Assembly: GCF_019059575.1 (NCBI RefSeq)
Contig: NW_024883046.1
Span: 62,001-126,000, forward strand
Direction of reading: 5' to 3'
Source of the DNA: Amphibalanus amphitrite
Taxonomy: Eukaryota; Arthropoda; Thecostraca; Balanomorpha; Balanidae
DNA length: 64,000 nucleotides
The number at the start of each line of letters is the position of its first letter. Within the stretch, counting starts at the first letter, position 1. The notes under the pieces were generated by a model. That model saw nothing but the letters and a program-made list of their open reading frames with translations, made no database searches and was not told the DNA's origin. A program made the translations under genes and the position numbers. Below are positions 45,838 to 56,501 of the stretch, one piece after another.

Positions 45838-46659
45838 GATAGCGCTTACGCACGGTATGACTATGTAAGTACATAATTGTATAGATGATATTCTCGAAAT
45901 CATGGAGAATGGGATGCAACCCCCCTAAGGTTGATGGCCTCTTACCTTAGAACCCCGTAAGAGGCCATCACCCCGTCGCGTGTAGGAGGCTTCCGCAGAA
46001 GACGGTCACTATAATTTGGCTAGCAATGTTGATCTAGAATTAGATCATTATCACTTTATATAATATGAAGCAAAACTCCTACGCCCTATCAAATGCTGAA
46101 TAAACAACCTCAAACAAACGAATGTGTCACGCTGCAACCATTTATAGAGAAATGTTCGAGGCAGATCGTCGTATATTTGTAACCGCACGCACCGACGCTT
46201 ACACCACAACCCGGCTTGATTATTTCATGGAGTAGTGTAAACAAACACCAAAGTTATGTGATTTCTGGAAAGTTTGTGAGTTAACGACATTCATGGGCCA
46301 TTACAGTTCACTGCTACAATTCTACATTTTTTAACTTAAACATTCACATGACATAGTTACATACACATACAGTTTGCACATTCAAAATTATCGTCATACC
46401 ATGTATTACCCTGACACATTAGATTGCTTAGGTACTGTTTATCAATGGACTCCGAAGGCAAGCTTCAACATTTCAGGAGTTCTTCATTCAATAAAACTAG
46501 CGTAAAGTACGAAAGCTGACAAGCATATTCTTATTGTTACACAAAATATTGAACTTTCGCATCATATTTGTATCGAAAAAGTGATTCTTTGAAACGAGGC
46601 GTGTATAGCAAAGCCATGTGGTCAAGCGTAACACGTCAGCGTCCAACCGAGCACCCTAA
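45838..46659. other. Intergenic upstream of GY-C
   Basis: Contains one 14-bp inverted repeat (TGATGGCCTCTTAC and inverse) at about 45932-45970. The rest, up to the conserved promoter block, is AT-rich and featureless. Confidence 0.5.
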
Positions 46660-46667
46660 GGCGGAAG

Positions 46668-46704
46668 CCAAGGTCGGACATACAGGCCAGGCCGCGTATA
46701 AAAG
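46668..46704 (+). promoter_or_regulatory. GY-C core promoter: FTZ-F1-type site and TATAAAAG
   Basis: CCAAGGTCG at 46668-46676 and TATAAAAG at 46697-46704, separated by 20 bp. The presumed start lies in TATCACACACTCACTG, about 30 bp after the TATA box. An upstream ACACGTCAGC word (about 46631-46640) is shared with GY-D and, inverted with the gene, GY-B. Confidence 0.82.
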
Positions 46705-46779
46705 CGCCGGACGGCGGGTGGATATCACACACTCACTGATCTACTCTCCCAGCAGTCGGAGGACCTACAAGCCGCAGAG

Positions 46780-47331
46780 ATGAACGCCAAGCTTGCGGTA
46801 AGTTTTGCACATGTTTCTTTCGCTAACGTTTAAAACATAATGCCCTTCAGTTTCTATCACTTACCTGAAGAAGTCCAACAATGACTGAATGTTTGTTTTA
46901 CTTTTAACATCCAGTCAAATAATGAATTGTATGCCAGTGTTATTGATGCGTTTTATTTTCTTTCTTCTCCGCAGCTGCTGTGTCTGGCTGCCCTGGTGGC
47001 TGTTGTCTCTGCTAGCGGACACGGATACGGATACGGATACTCCGGATACCGCTCCACCCCTGCCCACTACGGCGGATACCGTCGTGCCGGATACGGCTAC
47101 GGCGGCTACAGCAGCTACGGCAGCTACGCCCCCCGTAGCTACGGCTACCACGGCCGCCACCGCCGCTCTCTGGGCTACAACTCCTACGGATACGGATACG
47201 CTCCCCGCAGCTACGGATACGGACACACCGGATACGGATACGCTCCCCGTAGCTACGGATACGCCTCCCGCTCGTACGGATACGCTCCCCGTTCCTACGG
47301 ATACGGATACCGCTCTGCTTACTACCATTAA
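46780..47331 (+). CDS. GY-C: secreted Gly/Tyr-rich cuticle-like protein, 124 aa
   Basis: Exon 1 is 46780-46797 (MNAKLA, donor gtaagt). Exon 2 is 46975-47331 after tctccgcag, 118 codons plus stop. Signal peptide to about residue 19; then GHGYGYGYSGYRSTP, the GYG/SSYGSYAPRS block, RHRRS at 67-71, and YAPRSYGYG repeats ending RSAYYH. A 177-bp intron splits the signal peptide in phase 0. Exon 2 is nearly identical to the other four copies while intron and flanks differ, which suggests strong constraint or gene conversion. Role as for GY-A: probable cuticle or extracellular-matrix component. Confidence 0.9.
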
Positions 47332-47386
47332 GTGTGCCTTTTCATCATGAATGAGTGTCTTTGTCATTTTGATTCCTCTCTCGCTC

Positions 47387-47392
47387 AATAAA
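47387..47392 (+). terminator. Poly(A) signal of GY-C
   Basis: AATAAA in CTCGCTCAATAAATC, about 55 bp after the stop; same context as in the sibling genes. Confidence 0.85.
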
Positions 47393-47529
47393 TCATTTTC
47401 AATGTCTTCTGTGGGTTCCAAGAAAGGCATGAAGTAAGTCGATCAGTATCGTGGATGTCACCTGAACGTCGGAGCATTGACACACAAAACACAGATGCAT
47501 AGGTATCCTCATATTTGTTTGCTCTCCAC

Positions 47530-47960
47530 CAGTGTTCGCCATGGACCGGGTCAGCTCAATGGGCCATGGGCTGGGCTGGGCTGCGGGCTGGGCTGGGCCC
47601 TCAAATATGAAGTATCGATGGGCTGTGGATGGGCTGGGCCGAGAACTGTAAAGTTGAGTCAGGGGTTCGCAACTGTGACAAAAACTATAACTATATAGCT
47701 TATTACTGTGCAAGACTAAAAAACGAGTTAATAAAGCATGCATGCGATGTGCATTGTGCATGCTGCTCGCAAAAGATTGTTTCTTTGCTACTTCGGGTAC
47801 CAATGTGGTGTCACTAATTTTTAAACCATTCATTTTTGATGGGCTGGGCCGGGCTGGGCTTTGACGCTTTTACCGTGGCTGGGCTCGGGGTGGGCCGGGC
47901 TGTGAACCCATGGGCCTGGGCTGGGCTGGACTGGGATTTTACGGCCCGTGGCGAACACTG
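47530..47960. mobile_element. hAT-type MITE with GGGCTGGGC repeats, 431 bp
   Basis: The ends CAGTGTTCGCCA and TGGCGAACACTG are perfect inverse copies. The flanks CTCTCCAC (47522-47529) and CTCACCAC (47961-47968) form an 8-bp duplication with one mismatch. GGGCTGGGCTGGGC-type tracts lie near both ends. It is non-coding. Confidence 0.85.
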
Positions 47961-47968
47961 CTCACCAC

Positions 47969-48354
47969 CATAAGCAGCTGATGAAAGGACAACCAGTGTC
48001 TCCATGTCACCTGGCCAATGAGTGCTGTTCACTTATAATGGAGGTGTCACAAAAGTAGTTCTGGCTCTGTTAGTTGACGAGACAAGTGCCGATATGTCAA
48101 TTAAGATTTCGCCAGAGAAATATGCAGCCCCATGAAGGCTAACATGGGGCCATCGGAGGCCAATGTGGGCACCTTAGAGGTCGACCTGATGCCTTCTCAG
48201 TTGGGCCCTGTCAAATGGAGCGTGAAGCCCGTGCAAGCCAGTATGAGACACCCAGAGGCCCTTGTATGTGAGAACGTAGAACTCGATGCAGCTATGTTAA
48301 GGGTATGCTTCGGGCCTATATCAGGTCGATTGGGGTATTGAATAGCAAAGACCT
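47969..48354. other. Intergenic spacer
   Basis: The stretch 48130-48330 has GAGGCC...ATGTGGG words resembling the repeat units inside the 43308-45829 element, possibly a fragment of the same family. Otherwise nothing. Confidence 0.35.
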
Positions 48355-48358
48355 ATAA

Positions 48359-49396
48359 CCCTCGCCGGCCTAGGGGGGGGGGGTGCAGCCCCCCCCCCCT
48401 AGGTTTTTTCGCGATAGCTCCGAACACGCTAGTGATAGAGAGCTGACACTTGGCATACCTGATTTTTCATTCAAGCCGGATCTTTTGACACCAACCGAAT
48501 TTTCGGGTCAGGTCAGGTCACTGACCTATGACGTCATAAGTGAACCTCTGTACGGTCTTCAGATGTCGCAACTTCGCAACGCCCTCACTGCCAGAGGAGC
48601 TTTCGCAGGGAAATGAAACTTGCAGGATTTAGTATCCATTAGTCTCATAACTTGTATATCTCGGATTTTTCCTAGAGGTCATATGAGGTCAGGTCATTTT
48701 CGTGACCTCACCATTATAAGTCAATGGGAAAAATGAAAACTGCTATTCTGGCGCCGGGAACGATCTTCAACTATCTCAAGCACACAGAATCGTGATTTGA
48801 TGCACTCCTTACAAGGTAAGATGCGTCACTTTTGCAATGTTGACCTTGCGTGACGTCATTTATGACGTCATCAAGGGCATATTAGTTTTTCGTCAATAAC
48901 TCTTGATCAAATTGAGCTAGCGAGTCGGGGAAGCCACCAATGGACTCAGGAAGACCTGCCGAATCGAATGATATGCGACATGACCTATAACATATATTCC
49001 GTTTTTTTGGAAATTCTCAAAATTTTGGATTTTATTAGCTATTTTCCCAAAAAATATAGTTTTTTGAATTTATAGGGGTGAAAGACGCATTTTATGGAAA
49101 ATCCGAGACAGCCATTTTAAAGAACTCGTTTAGCTGCGTTTTTTCATGTCCTTAATTTGCAATTTGCTTTAAACCCTGATTTTTGGCGATTTTTTAAACA
49201 TTTGCCACTTTTTGACTGAAAACGCAATGCAGTTACATCACTGGAAAAAAAAATCTTAAAATTACACAGGAGACGTCAAATTGATGGGGGAGAAGGTATG
49301 CCAAGTTTCAAGTTGATAGCGTAAGCGGTTCATGAGTTATTCAAGAAAAACGGAGGGGGTCGGATCCGACCCCCCCCCCCCCCCGGCGGTCGCGGG
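48359..49396. mobile_element. TTAA-type G-capped element, family C copy 2 (inverted)
   Basis: It opens CCCTCGCCGGCC, then a G-run/C-run palindrome around GGTGCAGCC. It is the inverse of the right half of 12995-14046 (CACCAACCGAATTTTCGGG, CGCAACTTCGCAACGCC). It ends at a C-run and GCGGG followed by TAAA. First of three elements lying end to end. Confidence 0.7.
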
Positions 49397-49400
49397 TAAA

Positions 49401-50408
49401 CCGCGCACTGACGGGGGTCTGCGTCAACTTAAAACCGACGGGGGGCGGATGACCGCCCCCCCCCCTGAGATCTCGAGAACGAAGCAAGATAGCGACAAGC
49501 GGTAAACGGCATGGGGTACACACGGACAAGGTCTACAATTTTTACAAAGGTCATTCTCAGGTCAGGTCAAAGATGGCGTCACAGGGGTAAAAAGTCAAAA
49601 TGGCGGCGCTAGATAAGGAAAGAGTTTTTCTCGAAAAACTTTCGGACATAGGCAAGATAGGAACAAGCTAAGGGCATCATCGTGATCCTCTCGTCGATCC
49701 GCATCAAATGCTATATATGTTGACCTCGAAAGGTCAAGGTCAAAGGTTGATCTCAAGTAACGTGACATCGAGGTTATCATGCATATCATTCGATGCACCT
49801 TGACGAGCTGAACACAATGAGACCATCCGCGCGTCTGTATCTTGTTCCTGTACGGAGTTATTGGCAAAAAAACTTTGGTGACCTTTGATGACGTCACATA
49901 ACCTTACAGCTGCCCAACAGCAAAAACAGACCTCAAGGTAGTGAAGGTTGATCGTATATGAAGTCATGTATGGTTTATGGGGCCATTCCGACCCGTTTTA
50001 GTGGTAAAAACAGGGAGTTGATTTTTCCCCCATTGACTTGCATATAATGGAGAGATCGAGAAATTGACCTGACCTTAGGTCATCGATATCAAAATTCCGA
50101 GACACACAAATTGTAGCTACTAATCACCTTATGACATCCTGCGACTTTCAAAGGCCTCCAACATCTACTGTAGCTCTGGCACGGTGACATAGTTGCAAAA
50201 AAGTGACTTGAGGTTGGGTCATTCGAAGTGACCTGGTGACCTGCCCTTCAAAGTTAGGAGGTTTAAACTTGCACACCATGTGTAAAATTGATGAGAGAAT
50301 AGTCGTAACAAATTTCGCGGAGCTACGCGTCGCAGTTTTTCCGCTATCTACGAAAAATCTCAGGGGGCGGATATCCGCTCCCCCCCCCCCCCCCCGTCGG
50401 TGCGCGGG
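49401..50408. mobile_element. TTAA-type G-capped element, family B copy 2
   Basis: It opens CCGCGCACTGACGGGGG and ends CCGTCGGTGCGCGGG. The flanks TAAA and CTAA are worn TTAA sites. The interior follows 58329-59327 closely, including the paired AGGTCA words and the GGATATCCGC hairpin at the right end. Confidence 0.78.
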
Positions 50409-51078
50409 CTAACACGCGCAGTGGAAGGGGGGGGGGCGGATGTCGCCCACCCCTCCTGTTTTTCGCTAATAACTCGCGCCGCAAGCAAATATTGAAGTGA
50501 AATTTGGGCTACCTGTCCAGAATTGAATTGCGGATCTTCTCGTGCAGGAAATAAGGAAATCGGTTCACAACTTTTCTAGTAATAGCGGTGTAAAGCCAAA
50601 CACAGGCCGGCGCCAGCCGTTGCGCGCCGCCTGAATTGTAGACTGTGCCGGGGTGGGACGGTCCCGTCTTTACATCGCGCTGCTTACCGCTGATTACATT
50701 GGATGCGCGTCAATGTTTGTAAGAAGACTAAGAAATGTACAGGCAATCTTATGGTTAAATAATTTTGAAAATCGGTCGGTAAAAGTTTGAGTTATGAGTG
50801 TGTAAACACAAAATTGTGATTGCCGCGTTTCCCGCGTCGGCCGATCCCGCTTCAGCCGGTGACATCTTACCCTTAGCAGGCTTCTAACTGCCAAATTGAT
50901 TGTTGGATTAACTAGAAATTCACCATACATACTCACAAACGTACGTTCTTTCGTTTAAAGAAAGAAAAAAGGAAATCGCCGGTAACTTTTTGAGTTATCG
51001 GCGTGTAAACACAAAAAAGTCGCTCAAACGGCAGATTTGACCACATTTGACCTCATTTGACCTTGAAGATATTCCGAG

Positions 51079-51238
51079 CATAGGCGGCGGAATAGGGAGG
51101 GCACCGGGGCACCGGACCCCCCTTTGATTTTGGCATTTAACAATAGCCCTATGGGCGTTGCATGGAAAGAATGGGACTAAAGTCCAAAAGTCGGCAGTGC
51201 CCCCCCCCCCCTTAATTGAAGGTGTTCCGCCGCTACTG
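51079..51238. mobile_element. hAT-like MITE, 160 bp
   Basis: The ends CATAGGCGGCGGAA and TTCCGCCGCTACTG are near-inverse. It splits family E sequence that is continuous in the copy at 55300-56158 (GAAGATATTGACC...GGTCATGAAATT). The flanks share CCGAG, the remnant of a probable 8-bp duplication TGACCGAG. Confidence 0.6.
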
Positions 51239-51376
51239 TGACCGAGGGTCATGAAATTTGCACACAACAGAGTTCCCCAGTGCCCCCACCTACCCTCCAA
51301 ATTTCGTCTTTCTAGCTCCAGTGGGAGCTGAGATCTTAGGGGGGCGGCATCCGCCCCCCCCCTTCCACTGGGCGTA

Positions 51377-51704
51377 TTTTTTTGTTTGTTTTGTTTTGTT
51401 GGGTTAGGCCCTTTCGGTCGACAAGACCATTGCAGAGCCGGAAGGATGATAGGAATTAGGGGGAGACATTGGTCTGGGCAGGCACCCTAGTGAGTTGCCG
51501 GGGTTGAGCCCGTCCAGAGGACAGGCCACCCAACCCCAAGGCACTCACTGCACCCGGCTACGGGGTGCGCTCCCTCAGGAGCAGCGGTGCCGCTCCAAGG
51601 GAGCAGCCCGCATGAGATAAAGTTGCCTGTCCAGCCCGGAGGGGGGTTGCGGCGTGGAGGAGAAGGATTTCTGTTTCCTGAGGATAGAAGCACGGATAGG
51701 TGTG
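51377..51704 (-). mobile_element. 5'-truncated LINE 3' end with 11-bp target duplication
   Basis: CACTGGGCGTA occurs at 51366-51376 and 51705-51715, although the copy at 55300-56158 has it once. The insert begins with a T-rich (TTTTG)n run, i.e. an A-rich tail on the minus strand, preceded there by GTCTTGTCGACCGAAAGGGC. It fits target-primed insertion of a non-LTR retrotransposon. No reverse-transcriptase domain remains. Confidence 0.75.
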
Positions 51705-51909
51705 CACTGGGCGTAGTACCCGCAACCCTTTCTCTGCGCGTGTTAAGGTCCTGGCTACAAGTTTTGAAAGAAGTCTACTTCACGTTTGGCCGGGTCCTCT
51801 AAAAATCACTTCCTAAATTTAAAGGTGCAAACAGTGTGTTTTATAGCCATGTTTTTGGATAAGTTGCAGCTGAATACCATTGGCCTCCTCTTCGACGGCC
51901 ACCATTGAG

Positions 51910-51953
51910 TTGAGACTATCACACGATCATAAAAGATCGTGTGATAGTCTCAA
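51910..51953. other. Perfect 19-bp hairpin followed by AATAAA
   Basis: TTGAGACTATCACACGATC, six bases, then its exact complement. The right arm runs into CAATAAAG. It could be a tiny MITE or a structured 3' end. No adjacent gene is seen. Confidence 0.7.
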
Positions 51954-52149
51954 TAAAGTAAATAACTTTGATGATTCCGTCATAGCAAACTCTTTTTAGA
52001 AGTCTTTTTTGAGCTGATTGTCTGCATACCGCGTGAACATCAAAAATGTGTATCTCATCCAATATCCTAAGTGTGTGGCGATATACGAGCATTGCGAATG
52101 AACCGAACACGTCAGCACCCAACCGAGCAGCAAGTCCGTGAGGCGGAAG

Positions 52150-52186
52150 CCAAGGTCGGACGTACGGGGCGGGCCGCGTATAAAAG
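52150..52186 (+). promoter_or_regulatory. GY-D core promoter: FTZ-F1-type site and TATAAAAG
   Basis: CCAAGGTCG at 52150-52158 and TATAAAAG at 52179-52186, 20 bp apart. An upstream GAACACGTCAGCACCCAACC block matches GY-C. The presumed start is in TATCACACACTCACTG. Confidence 0.82.
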
Positions 52187-52261
52187 CGTCGGACGGCGGG
52201 TGGATATCACACACTCACTGATCTACTCTCCCAGCAGTCGGAGGAACTACAAGCCGCAGAG

Positions 52262-52836
52262 ATGAACGCCAAGCTTGCGGTAAGTTTCGGAATTGTCTTG
52301 GATACTAAAGACTTTATTTTACTATTGTTTTACTAAAAATGGTCAACTTTTCTTACACGGCTGACGGATAACTGATCGACAAACAGTAATAATGTGCTAA
52401 CTGTTTTAACTCCTGTGCTTCTAGTCAAATAATTCCTCATGTGTACGATTTTTCCTAATATGTTTTTTCTTCTCCACAGCTGCTGTGTCTGGCTGCCCTG
52501 GTGGCTGTTGTCTCTGCTAGCGGACACGGATACGGGTACGGATACTCCGGATACCGCTCCGCCCCTGCCCACTACGGTGGATACCGTCGTGCCGGATACG
52601 GCTACGGCGGCTACGGCAGCTACGGCAGCTACGCCCCCCGTAGCTACGGCTACCACGGCCGCCACCGCCGCTCTCTGGGTTACAACTCCTACGGATACGG
52701 ATACGCTCCTCGCAGCTACGGATACGGACACACCGGATACGGATACGCTCCCCGTAGCTACGGATACGCCTCCCACTCGTACGGATACGCTCCCCGCTCC
52801 TACGGATACGGATACCGCTCTACTTACTACCACTAA
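52262..52836 (+). CDS. GY-D: secreted Gly/Tyr-rich cuticle-like protein, 124 aa
   Basis: Exon 1 is 52262-52279 (MNAKLA, donor gtaagt). Exon 2 is 52480-52836 after ttctccacag, 118 codons plus stop. The order is as in the siblings: signal peptide, GHGYGYGYSGYRSAPAHYGG, GYGGYGSYGSYAPRS, RHRRS, YAPRSYGYG repeats. In the third repeat block it has YASHSYG where the siblings have YASRSYG, and it ends YRSTYYH. The intron is 200 bp. It has an intact promoter and poly(A) signal and is probably functional. Confidence 0.9.
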
Positions 52837-52892
52837 GTGCATTTTCTAATGGAGTGCCTTTATTGTTGCTACTTTTGAACCTCTTTTCGCTC

Positions 52893-52898
52893 AATAAA
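52893..52898 (+). terminator. Poly(A) signal of GY-D
   Basis: AATAAA in TTCGCTCAATAAACG, about 57 bp after the stop. Confidence 0.85.
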
Positions 52899-53022
52899 CG
52901 AAATTGATTTTCATTTTCAAACTGTATTTTGTGTTTTTTATGAATATATGAAGCAAGGCAAGAGCATGGCACGAGCGGCTTGACCGATCATTGATAGCAT
53001 ATGCATTATGCACTGACGTTAG

Positions 53023-54160
53023 CCCGCGCCCCACTGGGGGATAGCCCCCCTCCCGTTTTTCTGCAATAACTTCCAAACCGCTTGACGTAACGACGCCAAA
53101 CTTTCAGTACCTTCGGCTGCATCCATTTTACACCTTGTGTCAAAATATGAACTTCGTAGCTACCATAGGTCGGCCGGTAATGGCGTCAGAGTGACGTCAT
53201 GTTCGGCCGATTTTGACGCAAAACATTGAGCTATGGCAATCGCTGCCAAGAGCTCAGTTTTTAAGCTAGATCCAATTTATTTGCATGATAGGACCCAGAA
53301 TATACTGTGCTATCAAACTGCTATCTCGGATTTTCAAAATTTTGAAATTTTCGCAAAATATATATCATAAAATTCAATAATTATGTTTTTATGTTTTTTC
53401 AAAAACTTTTTGACTTTTCGAAAAACAAACGCAATATATGTGATAGAACACATGCTTATGACTTTCTCTAGCAAGTTATACGCATTATTGCAAAAAAATT
53501 CACAATTATAATTTTTTTGAATCAATTTTTCAGTACGTTATTGAAATCGTACACCATTAAAAATAGCACCATCGTGTTTCTGAGCTCAAACTGCATCCAA
53601 TAGACACCTTTTTGGTTGAAAAATTCAGCTTCAAAATTTGACCTTTTTTTACCTGAAAGTGACCTGACCTAAGCTAAATTCAGCTCCAAATGACCTCGAA
53701 TGACACAACCGACATCAAATTCGAAATCTATGGCCTAAATGGACCATAAAACATGTGTCACGTGACTGACGCATGATATAATATTTCCGTGGCCTGTGAT
53801 GACCTGACCCTGACCTGAAAATCAAAGCACAAGTTTGGTACCCTCAGGGTATCTAAAGCATCTGTTCACAAGTGTGTAAACAAAAAATGAGCCTGATCTG
53901 ACTTGTAAGACGGCGCGGCTAGAGCCCAAAACGTGAACAAGCCAAAATGCTAATAATTTTTACTTTGACCTGACCTGTGACGTCATCAGTGACCTCGAGG
54001 TCAATAAAATTAGGTTTCACTCGACAGTTTTTCCGGGGCTATCAGACGCCGTTTGAATTTTGACGATCGACCCAGTAGTTTCGGAGTTAGGAGGGGGGCT
54101 ATGAAGAGCCCCCCCCCCCCCCGTAGGGCGTGTTATACGCAGACCCCAGCGCAGCGCGGG
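53023..54160. mobile_element. TTAA-type G-capped element, family A copy 3
   Basis: Left end CCCGCGCCCCACTGGGG after TTAG; right end CCCCAGCGCAGCGCGGG before TTAA. The left G/C hairpin has shrunk to GGGGGATAGCCCCCC. The interior aligns with copies 1 and 2 throughout by eye and is non-coding. Confidence 0.8.
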
Positions 54161-54474
54161 TTAAGTTACCTTCATAATCAACCGTATTGTAACAATCATG
54201 AATCGCTGGTTATGTTAAACCCTCGCCGGAATTATTGGTTTTCTACATACCCCGCGGCCGAAGGGAGGATACGAGCCCCTGTCCTCATCGTTTCACCTCT
54301 AATGGAGCTGGAGTCTCGCGATGTGTGTAATGTGTATGCTTGAGACAGTTTTAGAACATTTCCAGCGCTAAAATAACAGTTTCCCTAATTCCCCCATTTA
54401 CTTTTTATGGTGGGGTGACATACCTGACCCTACCTCATGTGACCTTTAGGAAGAATCCCAGCTAAAAAATTTAG

Positions 54475-56492
54475 CCCGCGCCGTGCTGGTGGCCTGTGTT
54501 TTCCGTGTCGTGCTGGGAGGGGGGGGGGGTGTTTTCACGCCCCCTTCCCCCTCTAGCTCGGCTTCGGCTCCTGGGCCACGTAGCGACACGCGGTAAGCGG
54601 CAATCGAAAAAGAGTCAAAACAATGAAGGAAGCACTTCGGTCATTTTAAGGTCAGGTCGAAGATCAGGTCACCGGAGGTCATCAAAGGTCAAATTTAGTC
54701 CATTTCAACAACTTTGGAAACTGCCAGCGGTTAACTCGGGAACCAATAGAGCTAGAGCGCCGCGGAAAAGCGCATTCGATAGCCCTTTTACACACCTTTC
54801 TGGAAGTTGCTATGAGATTTGACCTCAGGTCAACGGTTTGGCCTCCATAGGGCAAAAACTCTAAAGATAACTTTTTTCACGTTTTTTTTTTCGGTAATAA
54901 CCTTTGACTCAAGAGATCCATGACATTACTTTTGCCAGCATCGTGTTCCTCTCGTCGAAACGCGTCGAATGAACTATACGTTGACCTTGAAAGGTCATTT
55001 GGAAAAGTTGACCCCATGACCTGGCCGGAAAGGGTCATATCATAACAGTCGATCCATGTCGTCGAGCTGAGCACAGCTGACGTGTTTTCACCGCTCTAGC
55101 ACGTCTCTATCAAAAGTTAGAGCCAAAAAATTGCTGGTGACCGTTCATGACCTGAGATGACCTTAGGGGCACACAGAGGGGTCACCGGTGCATTTTACTG
55201 ATTCAGTGTGTCATTTTTACCTATGAACTGATGTTTGAGAGGGGTTTGAACGACATTGGTCCAAAAGAGGCGCATTTCAATTTTCTCCCTTTGACTTAAC
55301 ACGCGCAGTGGAAGGGTTGCGAGTACTACGCCCAGTGGAAGGGGGGGCGGATGTCGCCCCCCCCCTAAGATCTCAGCTCCCACTGGAGCTAGAAAGACGA
55401 AATTTGGAGGGTAGGTGGGGGCCATGGGGAACTCTGTTGTGTGTGAATTTCATGACCCTAGGTCAATATCTTCAAGGTCAAATGAGGTCAAATCTGGTCA
55501 AATCTGCCATATTAGCGACTTTTTTTGCGTTTACACGCCGATAACTCAAAAAGTTACCGGCCGATTTTCTTTTTTCTTTTACTATACGAAAGAAAAAACA
55601 TTTGTGAGTATGTATGGTGAATTTCTAGATAATCCAACAATAAATATGGCAGTTAGAAGCCTGCTAAGTGTAAGATGTCGCCGGCTGAAGCGGGATCGGC
55701 CGACGCGGGAAACGCGGCAATCACAATTTTGTGTTTACACACTCATAACTCAAATTGTTACCGGCCGATTTTCAAAATTCTTTGACCATATGATTGCCTG
55801 TACATTTCTCAGTCTTCTCACCGAATTTGACGCGAATCTAATATAATCAGCGGTAAGGAGCGCGATGTAATGACGGAACCGTCCCGCCCCGGCACAGTCT
55901 ACAATTCAGGCGGCGCGTAACGGCTAGCGCCGGCCGCCGCGCCGCCGCGCCGCCGCGGCGGCAGGATGTTTGACTTTAGACCGCTATTACTAGAAAAGTT
56001 GTGAACCGATTTTCTTATTTCTTGCACGAGAAGATCCGCAATTCAATTCTGGGCAGGTAGCCGAAATTTCACATTAATATTGTGGTTGCGACGCGAGTTA
56101 TTGGCGAAAAACAGGAGGGGTGGGCGAAATCCGCCCCCCCCCCCTTCCACTGCGCGTGTTAAAACGGGGAGGTCGCAAAATTGACCTGACCTTAGGTGAC
56201 AGATTTCAAAAATCGAAGATATATATTTTATACATATTGTTATTTTTTCAATCGCTAAAAGTTTGAAAAGTGATCGTTCTGTCGGTGTAGCTATAGCGAG
56301 CCTTTGAAGAAAAAAAAAATCTGATATAAGGTCACTTGACGTGACCGGCTGACCTAACGACCCGGGTCTGAAATTTTCATATGTGTGGAAAAGATGTATG
56401 AAGAGGCATACCGAAAACGGCGGCACTGCGTGCCGCAGTTTTTGAGATTTTCGCGGAAAGCCTGAAGCCTCCCCCTTCAAGCACGGCGCGGG
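54475..56492. mobile_element. TTAA-type family F element, itself interrupted
   Basis: Ends CCCGCGCCGTGCTGG and CAAGCACGGCGCGGG; left flank TTAG, right flank TTAA. A G-run with GTGTTTTCACGCCCC lies inside the left end. A family E element occupies 55300-56158. A relict relative lies at 58138-59790. Confidence 0.7.
55300..56158. mobile_element. TTAA-type family E copy 2, nested
   Basis: Exact TTAA on both sides (55296-55299, 56159-56162). Ends CACGCGCAGTGGAAGGG and CCTTCCACTGCGCGTG. Left hairpin GGGGCGGATGTCGCCCC. It contains a CGCCGCGCCGCC-rich patch near 55930. Confidence 0.82.
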
Positions 56493-56501
56493 TTAAGTTA
56501 A

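Larger units (their letters stand above)
50413..51742. mobile_element. TTAA-type G-capped element, family E copy 1, interrupted twice
   Basis: Ends CACGCGCAG and CTGCGCGTG; TTAA at the right (51743-51746) and CTAA at the left. Compared with 55300-56158 it is in inverse orientation and carries two insertions: a 160-bp hAT-like element (51079-51238) and a LINE fragment (51377-51704). Confidence 0.75.

Noticed and set aside
46915-47430. Long antisense frames over every GY gene (VSVSVS, TDTDTL or RIRIR types)
   Set aside because: They are forced by the GGATAC/TACGGA codon repeats of the sense gene. Sense frames have signal peptide, splice sites, TATA box and poly(A) signal.
47477-47698. Frames with WAGLGCGLGW-type repeats
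   Set aside because: Translation of GGGCTGGGC tracts inside a hAT-type MITE.
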